Assembly: GCA_947589735.1 (NCBI GenBank)
Contig: CANQCR010000005.1
Coordinates: 1-64,000, forward strand
Reading direction: 5' to 3'
From: an uncultured Bacilli bacterium
GTDB lineage: Bacteria; Bacillota_I; Bacilli_A; RF39; UBA660
Length of the DNA stretch: 64,000 nucleotides
Positions within the stretch are counted from its first letter, which is position 1. The number at the start of each line of letters is the position of its first letter. The notes beneath the pieces are model-generated. The model was not told where the DNA came from, searched no databases, and was given only the letters and a program-made list of their open reading frames with translations. The translations under genes were made by a program, and so were the position numbers. This document shows, piece after piece, positions 18,957 to 27,292 of this stretch.

Positions 18957-19401
18957 CCTTTTTCTTATCATTTAATTTGGATTTTAACATTGTCGCACGA
19001 TAATATTGATTATCTAAAGAATATAAGGATATATCAAATGTTATTTTTTGATCATTTATGAATGTTACATCACACCCTAATTGATTTTTATGATAACTTT
19101 TTATGTTATTCAAAGCTAGCCAACAATTATTTTGATTGCGAATGGATGCGGTCGGAAAAAAGATTAAGTCCCTACTCTCTTCAATAATAATCGGACATTT
19201 TGATTTAATACCCGTTAAGTATTTCGTCCCCTCACATCTTCCTTCATAAGAACTACCATAAGATTTACAATTCTTATCTATTATTTTCTTACTACTTTTA
19301 GAAACTAGATATTCTTCCTCCTTTTCATATACTCTAGATATATTATCGCCTTCTGGAACAATCGCAATCGTATCGATATTAATCTCATAATCATCGATCA
19401 T
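18946..19401 (-). CDS. comK: ComK-family competence transcription factor
   Basis: ComK is the master activator of competence genes in Bacillus, binding A/T boxes as paired dimers. The match is clear: YEINIDTIAIVPEG at the start, then IIDKNCKSYGSSYEGRCEGT (Bacillus IVDRSCRFFGSSYAGR), CPIIIEESRDLIFFPTAS and the YRATMLKSKL end. I use the ATG at 19401 because AAGGGGG lies about 8 bases upstream; the tracked start adds 19 unsupported residues. At 151 residues it lacks roughly the last 35 residues of Bacillus ComK. It sits between dnaN and recF, where Bacillota usually have the small S4 protein YaaA, which is absent. Confidence 0.87.
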   Translation of the reverse strand: MIDDYEINIDTIAIVPEGDNISRVYEKEEEYLVSKSSKKIIDKNCKSYGSSYEGRCEGTKYLTGIKSKCPIIIEESRDLIFFPTASIRNQNNCWLALNNIKSYHKNQLGCDVTFINDQKITFDISLYSLDNQYYRATMLKSKLNDKKKAKN

Positions 19402-19503
19402 AATAATCCCCCTTCTAGTTCCGAAGAACACGTCTCTTATACACCTTTTTATTGTCAAAAATTATCAAAATATGTCATAATTCTACAAAAATCGACAATA
19501 ATT

Positions 19504-19532
19504 AAAAAAAGAACATAAATTAATATGTTCTT
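19504..19532 (-). terminator. Terminator after dnaN
   Basis: AAGAACAT and ATGTTCTT form an 8-bp stem followed by a T run on the minus strand. It overlaps the last dnaN codons and separates dnaA-dnaN from comK, so comK needs its own promoter. Confidence 0.8.
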
Positions 19533-20641
19533 ATTGGTAAAATTAATTGAATTAAATTACTTTCATCCGCATCATTAATAATAATTGGTTTTATCTCGCC
19601 ATTAAACTTTAAATCAATATTTTCACTATCAAAAACTCTTATAGCGTCCATCATATATTTAGCTGAAAAAGCAATTTTAATATTATTTTTAACTTTATCT
19701 AATAGTTCAACTTTCTCTTCAACATTACCAATTTCAGGAATATTTGATGAAAGAATTAAGAAATTATCTTTTGTCTCTAATTTGATAATATTCTTTTCTT
19801 CTTCATTAGTAAGAAGTGAAGCGCGGTCAATGGCCGTATAAAACTTATCTAAGTTTACTTTAACAGTTAGTGTGAACTCTTCAGGAATTAATTTAGAAGT
19901 ATCAGGATAAGTACCATTAATTAATCTTGTCATTAACGTTATGGTATTAAACTTAAAGACAACTTTATTAGCAAAAATATGTAGTTCTAAAGATTCATCA
20001 TCATTTGTTAACAATTTAATAACTTCCATTAAATTACGAGCCGGAATAATAATATCCGTGTCTTCAATATCTAATTTATCCATCGCAAGTTCTTTTGAAG
20101 CTAAACGATATGAATCAGTAGCCGTAAAAATTAACTTTTTATCTCTTATTTTTAAATTAATACCCGTTAAAACAGGTCGTGATTCTTGGGTTGAAGTAGC
20201 AAAAATCGTTTGATTAATCGTCTTTTTAAATAATCCTTGATTTAAAATAACAGGTTTTTGACTAAACTCTAAATCAAGATTAGGAAATTCACTAACATTA
20301 TTACAATTTAATTTAAATGATGATGTTGGTGTCGTAATTAGTATTTGAGCATCAATAACTTCTTCAATATTAATTACTTCATTACCTAATTTTCTTACAA
20401 TATCATATATATATTTACCAGCAACAACAATTTCACCTAATTCATCAATGCTGTCGATATCACTAGCATCAATAAATGTTTTAATAGCTATTTCATTATC
20501 CGTACTTAATAAATATAATCCTTCTTTTTTAAGATCAAACTTAATACAGTTTAAAATAGGTATAAGGTTTTTACTTGATATTCCTTTAATAACATAATTT
20601 AAATGTTCCATTAATATTTTTTGTTGAATCTTTATTTTCAT
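19520..20641 (-). CDS. dnaN: DNA polymerase III beta subunit (sliding clamp)
   Basis: Ring-shaped processivity clamp. The three repeated clamp folds are seen in full length (373 residues), with the typical LIPILNCIKFDLKKEGLYL, RPVLTGINL and a C-terminal LILPIRTY (usual end PxR). GGAGGAATT precedes the ATG. It follows dnaA after 139 bases, which hold further DnaA boxes. Confidence 0.97.
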   Translation of the reverse strand: MKIKIQQKILMEHLNYVIKGISSKNLIPILNCIKFDLKKEGLYLLSTDNEIAIKTFIDASDIDSIDELGEIVVAGKYIYDIVRKLGNEVINIEEVIDAQILITTPTSSFKLNCNNVSEFPNLDLEFSQKPVILNQGLFKKTINQTIFATSTQESRPVLTGINLKIRDKKLIFTATDSYRLASKELAMDKLDIEDTDIIIPARNLMEVIKLLTNDDESLELHIFANKVVFKFNTITLMTRLINGTYPDTSKLIPEEFTLTVKVNLDKFYTAIDRASLLTNEEEKNIIKLETKDNFLILSSNIPEIGNVEEKVELLDKVKNNIKIAFSAKYMMDAIRVFDSENIDLKFNGEIKPIIINDADESNLIQLILPIRTY

Positions 20642-20739
20642 AATTCCTCCATTTATTATTATTTATATATTATCTTTATTATTAATGTGTATTGTGTTGA
20701 TAATTTCACTTTTTTGTTTAAAAATAATAGTAAAATATA

Positions 20740-20759
20740 TGTGCATAAAATGTGCATTA
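20740..20759 (-). other. DnaA boxes between dnaA and dnaN
   Basis: On the minus strand TTATGCACA (20740-20748) matches the dominant box of the main cluster, and TAATGCACA (20751-20759) is a one-base variant. They may belong to a bipartite origin or to autoregulation of dnaN. Confidence 0.7.
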
Positions 20760-20780
20760 TTTTAAAGTTATTAACATCCC

Positions 20781-22127
20781 CTATTTTATTCGATTAATTA
20801 TTTTCTGAATCTCATTGTTTAAAGCTTCATCTTTTAAGATTTCATTTTTAATTTTATTAACAGCGTGCATAACGGTTGTATGGTTTTTACCACCAAACTC
20901 AATCCCTATTTTAGTTAAGTTTTCTTCTAGATAAACTCTACATATATACATCGCAATCATTCTTGGAATGGCAATCTCACTTGTTTTTTTCTTACTTTTT
21001 AAGTCTTCGGGACTAATTTTATAATTGTCACTTACTAATTGAATAACTTGATCAATTTTGTTTTTAGCAACAACTCTGACACTAAAGTGATCTTGCAAAG
21101 CTTCAACAGCTAAATCTAGGGTTATGTCTTCCCCACCCATACAAGCGGAATAAGCATATACTCTAACAATAGCTCCTTCAAGTGTTCTAATGTCACCTGC
21201 ACAATTACTAGCAATATACTCTTTAACGTCTTCAGGAAAATCATTACTAATCCCCTGTTGTTCTAGTTTTTTATTTAAGATATTCATCCTTAGTTCAAAT
21301 TCTGGTGGTAAAATATCAACTTGAAGGCCCCCTTTAAAGCGGGTTTTTAAACGCTCTTCTAACTTTTTAATATCTTCGGGAGAACGATCAGATGAGATAA
21401 TTATCTGTTTTCTATTATTATATAGTTCATTAAAGGTGTTAAAAAACTCTTGTTGAGCAAATACGGATGTGACAATATTTTGAATATCATCAATAATTAA
21501 AACATCGACATCGCGGTATTTATCTTTAAACTCTCTTACTGCTTCTTTGTTATCACCATTATTATTTTTTCTGCACATTTCGACGAATTCATCGACAAAC
21601 TTATCACATGGAATATATAACACGCGTTTATTACTGTTTTGAACAATATAGTTACCAATAGCGTGCATCAAATGTGTTTTACCTAGTCCACTTGATCCAT
21701 AAATAAAGAATGGATTATACATATTACCTGGTTGTTCAGCAACAGCTAACGCACTAACAGCAGCAAACTTATTACTATTACCAACAATAAAAGTATCAAA
21801 GTTATAGTCAGGATTTAAACCAGATTTAAATTTTTCATTAACCCCTATTTCATTCGTATCAATGACGATATTTGATGTTAATTCATCTTCTGTACAAAAC
21901 TCGAATTTAAAATTGGTTCCCGTTAACTCTGTGAAGTTTTCTTCAATTAAATCAATGTAGTGATCAGCAAGTTGTTTTTTATGTACAATGGTTGGAACAG
22001 ATATTTTAGCTAAATTATTATCCAAAGATATCAATTTAGCTTCTTTAAACCAAGTTTCATATGAGATATCATTCATTTGTCCTTTTATTTTTTCTAAAAA
22101 GGAGTTCCAAATACTTTCTAAGTCCAT
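20781..22127 (-). CDS. dnaA: Chromosomal replication initiator DnaA
   Basis: AAA+ initiator that melts the origin. Domain I is at the start (WNSFLEKIKGQMNDISYETWF); Walker A is GSSGLGKTHLMHA; Walker B is VLIIDDIQN; the domain IV DNA-binding signature is EFGGKNHTTVMHAV. Domain II is short, giving 448 residues. AGGTGAGGT lies just upstream of the ATG. It is transcribed away from the box cluster. Confidence 0.98.
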   Translation of the reverse strand: MDLESIWNSFLEKIKGQMNDISYETWFKEAKLISLDNNLAKISVPTIVHKKQLADHYIDLIEENFTELTGTNFKFEFCTEDELTSNIVIDTNEIGVNEKFKSGLNPDYNFDTFIVGNSNKFAAVSALAVAEQPGNMYNPFFIYGSSGLGKTHLMHAIGNYIVQNSNKRVLYIPCDKFVDEFVEMCRKNNNGDNKEAVREFKDKYRDVDVLIIDDIQNIVTSVFAQQEFFNTFNELYNNRKQIIISSDRSPEDIKKLEERLKTRFKGGLQVDILPPEFELRMNILNKKLEQQGISNDFPEDVKEYIASNCAGDIRTLEGAIVRVYAYSACMGGEDITLDLAVEALQDHFSVRVVAKNKIDQVIQLVSDNYKISPEDLKSKKKTSEIAIPRMIAMYICRVYLEENLTKIGIEFGGKNHTTVMHAVNKIKNEILKDEALNNEIQKIINRIK

Positions 22128-22454
22128 ACCTCACCTACTTTTCCACGTTTAATCTACCTATATTCTACACTATTTAACTTCAAAATTAAAGCAAAAGTGG
22201 ACAAATAATTATAAAAAAAGTTATTAACAATTTATGCACATTAGTTAGGTTTTATTATATAACATATTTTTTAGTTATGCACAAAAATGTTCATATGTAA
22301 TTCACACTTAAAAACTAATGTGTTTAAATTATGCACATTTAATGTTTATAACTTATAAAAGTATTATAAAATAAGCTTTTATAGTTAAAAAGAAAGTGCA
22401 TAACTATGTTTTTTTATAATTGACACTTTTAATTCGTCTTTTCTTAAAAAAGGT
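22128..22454. other. Replication origin (oriC) with DnaA-box cluster
   Basis: This is part of the largest gene-free stretch of the window (22128-22523) and lies between the divergent dnaA and rpmH. TTATGCACA occurs at 22232-22240, 22275-22283 and 22329-22337 on the plus strand; TTATGCACT occurs at 22395-22403 on the minus strand; TAATTCACA at 22298-22306 is a weaker match. Nearly pure A/T runs around 22247-22272 could be the unwinding element. Gene orientation switches here: mostly minus strand to the left, mostly plus to the right, as expected for diverging forks. Confidence 0.88.
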
Positions 22455-22483
22455 TTGACAAAAGGTAAAAAAACATATATAAT
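22455..22483 (+). promoter_or_regulatory. Consensus sigma-A promoter of rpmH
   Basis: TTGACA (22455-22460), a 17-base spacer and TATAAT (22478-22483): both hexamers and the spacing are perfect. Strong expression is expected for a ribosomal protein gene. Confidence 0.93.
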
Positions 22484-22523
22484 CATAAAGCAAGCAGGAA
22501 ACGAATATATTGGAGGTGTTAAA

Positions 22524-22646
22524 ATGAAAAGAACTTATCAACCTAATAATCATAGAAAAAGTAAAAAAATGGGATTTATGGCTCGTATGAAAACTGATGT
22601 TATTAAAAATAGAAGAAAAAAAGGACGCAAAGTTTTATCTCATTAA
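22524..22646 (+). CDS. rpmH: 50S ribosomal protein L34
   Basis: 40 residues, very basic, starting [18 protein letters not shown] as in all L34 proteins and ending KKGRKVLSH. The tracked ORF begins 23 codons too early; the ATG at 22524 has GGAGGTG six bases upstream and follows the consensus promoter. It is slightly shorter than the usual 44 residues. It heads the conserved rpmH-rnpA-yidC-jag cluster. Confidence 0.97.
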   Translation: MKRTYQPNNHRKSKKMGFMARMKTDVIKNRRKKGRKVLSH

Positions 22647-22650
22647 TTTA

Positions 22651-22675
22651 CCACTGAATCGTCAGTGGCTTTTTT
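22651..22675 (+). terminator. Hairpin between rpmH and rnpA
   Basis: CCACTGA-ATCG-TCAGTGG followed by CTTTTTT. It is strong enough to stop most transcripts and would lower rnpA expression relative to rpmH. Confidence 0.75.
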
Positions 22676-22693
22676 GTATAAGGAATGATTTTT

Positions 22694-23044
22694 ATGAAGA
22701 AAAAAAATATTGTCAAAGAATCTTTTACCTTTAATCGCATTATTAAAGATAATGTGCCATATAAATATAAGGATTACATTATATATATAGAAAGGGTAGA
22801 TCAAGAAGATTATAAGTTTGGTTTGTCCGTCGGTAAAAAAGTTGGAAATGCGGTTACACGTAATCGAATTAAGCGCCAGCTTAGATCTATCATTGATAAA
22901 AAAGACTATCAAAATAACTTCAATTGTATTATAATAGTAGGCAGAGGTGTCTTAATGCGTACTTTTAAAGATATGGAAGATAATCTTTTTAAAGCTTTTG
23001 ATTCCTTAAATATATATAAGGAGGAATATAATGAAGAAAAATAA
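22694..23044 (+). CDS. rnpA: Ribonuclease P protein component
   Basis: Protein subunit that helps the RNase P ribozyme cut tRNA 5' leaders. It has FTFNRIIKD, FGLSVGKKVGNAVTRNRIKRQLR (the RNR signature) and IIIVGRGV. I prefer the ATG at 22694, since the AAGGA box abuts the tracked ATG at 22685 and is properly spaced only for the later one. It overlaps yidC by 14 bases. Confidence 0.95.
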   Translation: MKKKNIVKESFTFNRIIKDNVPYKYKDYIIYIERVDQEDYKFGLSVGKKVGNAVTRNRIKRQLRSIIDKKDYQNNFNCIIIVGRGVLMRTFKDMEDNLFKAFDSLNIYKEEYNEEK

Positions 23045-24035
23045 TAGGGGAAAAATTGTTATCCTATTAGTAATGCTATTTCTCTTAACAGGTTGTACGA
23101 AAAACCTAACTGGTGCGGATGGTAAACCCGTTCAAAATAAAGAAACTGGTCAAGTTTTACCATCAAATATTATGTGTGCGCCAACTGATGAAGATAATTT
23201 AGAGTTATACCATCAAACGAGAAAAGATTTAGAAACTAAGTATGAAAAACAACTAGAAGATGGCGATATTAGTAAAAAAGAATATCAAAAGAAAATTGAT
23301 AGTCTCGTAGATGTTGATAAATTAGTTTCATGTGATAAGTTTACCGTTACAACTGGTGGTTATGAGGGACTATGGAATACTATTTTTGTTAAACCTTTAA
23401 CTTGGATTATTATCAAAATAGGGCAGTTAGTTAAAAATTATGGTTTAGCTATTATTGTTACAACACTATTAATTCGTGGTATTATGTACCCATTAACTTT
23501 AAAGACAGCTAAACAATCAGAAAACTTAAAGAAGGCTAATCCGGAATTACAAAAACTAGAAAAAAAATATGCTAATCGCAAAGATGAACAAGCTATGATG
23601 CAAAAGAGTACTGAGATGATGCAAATTTATAAAAAGTATAACATCAACCCATTATCTGGTTGTATCTTCGGTATTATTCAAATACCATTATTCTTTGCAT
23701 TCTATGAATCATTATATAGATTACCAGTTTTATTTGAAGATACATTCTTAAGTTTATCAATGTCGACAGCGCCTTTAAAAGCAATGGAAGCAGGACACTT
23801 TATATATCTAGTATTACCAGTTCTTGTTTTCTTATCAACGTATTTTTCATTTAAATTAAATAGTGGCGCTAGTATGAATGCTGAACAAGCTAAACAAATG
23901 AAATATATGATGATATTTATGAATGTAATGATTGTTGTTATGTCATTCACGATGTCAACGGCTATCATTATTTACTGGATTACCAACAGTACATTTACCA
24001 TTATTCAAAATTTAATCGTTAAAAGGAGTAAGTAA
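23031..24035 (+). CDS. yidC: YidC/Oxa1-type membrane protein insertase (lipoprotein)
   Basis: Inserts and folds membrane proteins. The N-terminus has a lipoprotein signal with lipobox LLTGC (Cys at about residue 22), processed by the Lgt encoded at 52.6 kb and by a signal peptidase II. The first conserved membrane segment is followed by the RGIMYPLTLKTAKQSENLK region, with the substrate-groove Arg in LLIRGIMYP, and further hydrophobic segments follow. 334 residues. GGAGGAAT precedes the ATG. Between signal and core there is a charged segment of about 60 residues. Confidence 0.95.
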   Translation: MKKNNRGKIVILLVMLFLLTGCTKNLTGADGKPVQNKETGQVLPSNIMCAPTDEDNLELYHQTRKDLETKYEKQLEDGDISKKEYQKKIDSLVDVDKLVSCDKFTVTTGGYEGLWNTIFVKPLTWIIIKIGQLVKNYGLAIIVTTLLIRGIMYPLTLKTAKQSENLKKANPELQKLEKKYANRKDEQAMMQKSTEMMQIYKKYNINPLSGCIFGIIQIPLFFAFYESLYRLPVLFEDTFLSLSMSTAPLKAMEAGHFIYLVLPVLVFLSTYFSFKLNSGASMNAEQAKQMKYMMIFMNVMIVVMSFTMSTAIIIYWITNSTFTIIQNLIVKRSK

Positions 24036-24036
24036 G

Positions 24037-24633
24037 ATGATTAAAGTATATAAATATGAAGGAAAAGATGAAGAGGAATGTTTGACTAGTTGTATCGAAG
24101 AACTTGATACTTATGCTTGTGATTTATTTGTTGTTAATCATGAAGAAGAGGATAAGTTTTGGATTGAAGTTGTCAAAAAAGAAGATATTACGGCTTTTAT
24201 AAAGGAATATTTAAAAGAAGTTTTAACGAAGATGAATGTTGAAATTAATCTTGAAGTAAGAGAAGATGAAAATATCTTTAGTGTCACTATGGTATCTAAC
24301 AATAATCCTGTTTTAATTGGTAAGGAAGGTAAAAACTTAAATGCCTTACAATTTCTATTAAGACAAGCTTTAACTAATCAAACCGGATTAGATATTAAAG
24401 TTAATCTTGATGCTTCAAATTATCGCGCTAAAAGAGTTAAAAACTTTGAATATCAAATTAAAAATATTGTTAGAGAAGTTCAAAAGACTAAAACTGATAC
24501 TAAGTTAGATCCAATGAACTCATATCAAAGACGAATTGTTCACTCCCTTTTAAGTAACTTTAGTAATGTTACAACGGAAAGTGTAGGGGAAGAACCAAAT
24601 CGTTGTGTCGTTATTAAATATATAGGAGACTAA
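24037..24633 (+). CDS. khpB: RNA-binding protein Jag/KhpB
   Basis: Three parts: an N-terminal Jag_N segment (KVYKYEGKDEEECLTSCIEEL), a KH domain with NPVLIGKEGKNLNALQFLL, and an R3H domain (MNSYQRRIVHSLLSN). KhpB with KhpA binds RNA and influences cell elongation in streptococci. Position after yidC is conserved. It begins one base after the yidC stop, with AAGGAG inside the end of yidC. Confidence 0.94.
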   Translation: MIKVYKYEGKDEEECLTSCIEELDTYACDLFVVNHEEEDKFWIEVVKKEDITAFIKEYLKEVLTKMNVEINLEVREDENIFSVTMVSNNNPVLIGKEGKNLNALQFLLRQALTNQTGLDIKVNLDASNYRAKRVKNFEYQIKNIVREVQKTKTDTKLDPMNSYQRRIVHSLLSNFSNVTTESVGEEPNRCVVIKYIGD

Positions 24634-24654
24634 TTAAAAGTTAGTCTCTTTTTT
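24626..24654 (+). terminator. Terminator of the rpmH-jag cluster
   Basis: GAGACTAA and TTAGTCTC form an 8-bp stem with a 7-base loop and a T6 run, overlapping the khpB stop. Confidence 0.88.
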
Positions 24655-24772
24655 CTTGCAATTTTTTATAATTAATAATAAAATATGCAGATATGTACGA
24701 AGGTATTTAATTTTATTTTATGCAAAAATTTGAATTTAAAAAAATGATAAAAATATATAAGGAGAAATAGTT

Positions 24773-25654
24773 ATGAACTATTTAAGTAGACAAAACTTAC
24801 CTAATATTGTTAGGACATTTCAAAAGACTAAAAAGTTACCATCTGATTTAGTATCATATCAAAAAGTATTAACGATTGCGTGTAGTCATACAAATTATTC
24901 TATTACTATGAATGAAGTTATATTAGCGCTTGCTTTTGCTTTAAAGGATGATAAAGTGATAGAAAAATATTTTGTTACCTATGCAGAAATATTTCATAAT
25001 GATTATTTCACGATTGAAAATGAAAGATTACAAGGTTCCCGAAAAGAAAATTTTGATATAAATAATCCCTTACTTTTAAAAATTTTAAGTTATATAAAAA
25101 AAAGATTTATAGAAGATTATCCCTTTTTTGGTGATGGGTATTTAGTTTACTTTATTAATATGATTCATACTTTATCGACTGATTTTAGTGATTCTTTAAA
25201 AAAAAGCTTAATGCCATATCGATCAGAAGCTCCAAACGCTGGAGTTATTAATAGTAGTATGAAATATTTAATAATGATGATTTTAGACGGTAAATTAACT
25301 AAAAAGGATATAATGAATCTTAAAAATATTAATTTTGAAATAGGACTGTTATTAGAAAATAATTTTTTACTTCTTCGTTCATTAGGTCCTAAAGAAAAAC
25401 GAGTAACATCGACGCGTCTTCGTAATCTCGTTGTTGAATTTGCTAGTTATTTATTAGAATATCTATTATTAGAACAAGATATTAGTAAATATTATACCTT
25501 TCCTAGTTTGTTAGAAATAGCGACTAAAGAGCCAAAAGATTTATTTTTTAAAAAATTTGATGATATAACAGTTTCAAATCGTAATGCTTTTTTTGATACA
25601 TATATATCATCATTACAATTTGAAAAAAGTAAGAAATATGTTTATTCTAATTAA
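24773..25654 (+). CDS. Unknown protein, member 1 of a tandem paralogue pair
   Basis: I do not recognise a family. It is 293 residues, predicted mainly helical, with no signal peptide or clear membrane segment. It shares with the next gene the start MNYLSR.NLP, a segment H(T)xY(S/T)xxM..V.LALA, LSTDFS near the middle, and (F)A(S/G)YLL.YLLL near the end, so the two are tandem duplicates. AAGGAGA precedes the ATG. Divergence is high, so the duplication is old. Function cannot be inferred from context: it lies between the rpmH cluster and an HD phosphohydrolase. Confidence 0.8.
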   Translation: MNYLSRQNLPNIVRTFQKTKKLPSDLVSYQKVLTIACSHTNYSITMNEVILALAFALKDDKVIEKYFVTYAEIFHNDYFTIENERLQGSRKENFDINNPLLLKILSYIKKRFIEDYPFFGDGYLVYFINMIHTLSTDFSDSLKKSLMPYRSEAPNAGVINSSMKYLIMMILDGKLTKKDIMNLKNINFEIGLLLENNFLLLRSLGPKEKRVTSTRLRNLVVEFASYLLEYLLLEQDISKYYTFPSLLEIATKEPKDLFFKKFDDITVSNRNAFFDTYISSLQFEKSKKYVYSN

Positions 25655-25688
25655 TAAAAAATAATATTAATTAAATATTGTTATTTTG

Positions 25689-25697
25689 TGTTATAAT
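25689..25697 (+). promoter_or_regulatory. Extended -10 promoter before the second paralogue
   Basis: TGTTATAAT is a complete extended -10 box 26 bases before the start codon, with an AGGAGG ribosome site between. There is no clear -35. Confidence 0.6.
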
Positions 25698-25722
25698 ATC
25701 TTATATGTACAGGAGGTTTTAT

Positions 25723-26670
25723 ATGAATTATTTAAGTAAAAAATATTTACCGGAGACATTTCTTAATTTTAAACTTTTTAATCTTTTACCGGTTAAATTA
25801 GAAAAATATCGTGGGGTTTTAGAAATTACTTTTGATCATACCCAATATACGCCTAGTATGCGTTCTGTTGTTTTAGCGCTTGCTCTAGCTAATCATGATA
25901 ATGCTGTTTTACGTGATTATTTTGAAAGGGAATATTATAATTTTATTGATGATAAAGGGTTACCATCAAAAGATGTATATCAAAATGTAACTGAGTATTA
26001 TCATCAAATATATGATACAAGAATGGAACATTTTGACTTTGATGCCCCATTATTTAAGCAAATCCTTTGTTATGCGAAAATACCTTTTTCGGAATGGAAA
26101 GAACATTTTAACAATAGCTATATGGAAACATTTAAAGACATAATTATTGTTTTATCAACTGATTTTTCTAAGTTAGATCAAAACACCAATCTTTCTCGTG
26201 CTTTAATGGAAAATCGTGCTGTCGATGAAACAATTAACTCACTTCTTTTTATGATTGCTAATAGTCATCTTAGTAAAGAAGATGTTGCTGAAATTAGTAG
26301 GATTAATCCTTGGATAGGAAAATTATTAATGTCTAATATTGATGTTCTTTTAAGCTTTAAAAATCTTGATAATAAAGGTAAGGCTCATTTTACGCCTCTT
26401 CATATGAAGATGAACTTTGCAGGATACTTACTATCTTATTTACTTTTAAATGTTTCAGAAGAAGAATATGGTATTTTTGAAGATGTTATGTTAAAAGAAT
26501 TACCAGCTAAAAAAGATCAAGATGCTTTTTTAAGTTCTTTCTTACACTTATATTCTAGTGTAGATAAGAAAAATGCTATTATAAAAGAAATGGTTGATAA
26601 ATATCGTAAATCTAATTTAACGACTGAAAAAGATAAACAATATGTTTTTGATACCAAACCAAACGATTAA
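25723..26670 (+). CDS. Unknown protein, member 2 of a tandem paralogue pair
   Basis: 315 residues from the ATG at 25723, chosen because AGGAGG is correctly placed before it and the tracked earlier start overlaps the promoter. It is a paralogue of the gene before it (MNYLSKKYLP, DHTQYTPSM, LSTDFSKL, NFAGYLLSYLLL). It is helical, without signal peptide, and has a Lys-rich end. It has its own -10 box, so the pair may be expressed separately. It is followed after 10 bases by the HD phosphohydrolase and may be in one message with it and pta. No function can be assigned. Confidence 0.8.
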   Translation: MNYLSKKYLPETFLNFKLFNLLPVKLEKYRGVLEITFDHTQYTPSMRSVVLALALANHDNAVLRDYFEREYYNFIDDKGLPSKDVYQNVTEYYHQIYDTRMEHFDFDAPLFKQILCYAKIPFSEWKEHFNNSYMETFKDIIIVLSTDFSKLDQNTNLSRALMENRAVDETINSLLFMIANSHLSKEDVAEISRINPWIGKLLMSNIDVLLSFKNLDNKGKAHFTPLHMKMNFAGYLLSYLLLNVSEEEYGIFEDVMLKELPAKKDQDAFLSSFLHLYSSVDKKNAIIKEMVDKYRKSNLTTEKDKQYVFDTKPND

Positions 26671-26680
26671 AGGTGATGTA

Positions 26681-27292
26681 ATGAAATCGCAAGATTTAGC
26701 TTTTCTATATAAAATTAATGATTTACAAAAAACAAAAAGGTATGGTCATTATCCCGCTTTTTGGGAAAGTACATCAGAACATACTTTTAAAGTAGTTTTG
26801 ATAGCCGATTATTTTTATCATAAATTAAATCTTAATCTTGATTACCAAAAATGTATTGAACTTGCTTTATACCATGATTTTGGTGAGATGAATATGGAAG
26901 AGGATATTGATATTGCGGAGGCTACAAAAGCGGATAATAAAAAGAGAAAAGATGAGATAGAATCAGCAACAATTGCTAATCTTTCAAAGCTCTATAACCG
27001 CTTGATAGCTAATTATTTTGAAGAATATGAATTAGGTGAAAGTAGGGAAGCTAAGTTTATTAAAGCTTGTGATAAAATTGATGGTTTGATTCATCCCCTT
27101 ACGGTGGATGCTGAAATTATGAATCATGAAATATATGCGACATTTGCTGATAAAGCGTTCATTAATTTTCCAGAGTTAATGCCATTTTATCGTGAGATTA
27201 AAGAAACTATGCATCAACGTTTCGATGAACTAGGTTTTGTTTGGAAAGATGAATATGATGCGGTTTTTAAAGAAAAAAAGGGAGAGATATAA
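26681..27292 (+). CDS. HD-domain phosphohydrolase, YfbR 5'-deoxynucleotidase-like
   Basis: Metal-dependent HD fold. The motif pattern H..HD..D is seen in SEHTFKVVLIA, LALYHDFGEMNMEEDI and ACDKIDGL. YfbR-type enzymes dephosphorylate deoxynucleoside 5'-monophosphates (family knowledge); the exact substrate is not shown here. The ATG at 26681 has AAAGGTGATG just upstream and is preferred over the tracked start inside the previous gene. Its stop overlaps the pta start (TAATG). Confidence 0.82.
   Translation: MKSQDLAFLYKINDLQKTKRYGHYPAFWESTSEHTFKVVLIADYFYHKLNLNLDYQKCIELALYHDFGEMNMEEDIDIAEATKADNKKRKDEIESATIANLSKLYNRLIANYFEEYELGESREAKFIKACDKIDGLIHPLTVDAEIMNHEIYATFADKAFINFPELMPFYREIKETMHQRFDELGFVWKDEYDAVFKEKKGEI

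Noticed and set aside
19402-19503. Possible ComK A/T boxes upstream of comK
   Set aside because: The region is A/T-rich, but no properly spaced AAAA-N5-TTTT pair is found.
22685-22912. Antisense ORF over rnpA (22643-22912)
   Set aside because: Shadow of a clearly identified gene without ribosome site or codon support.
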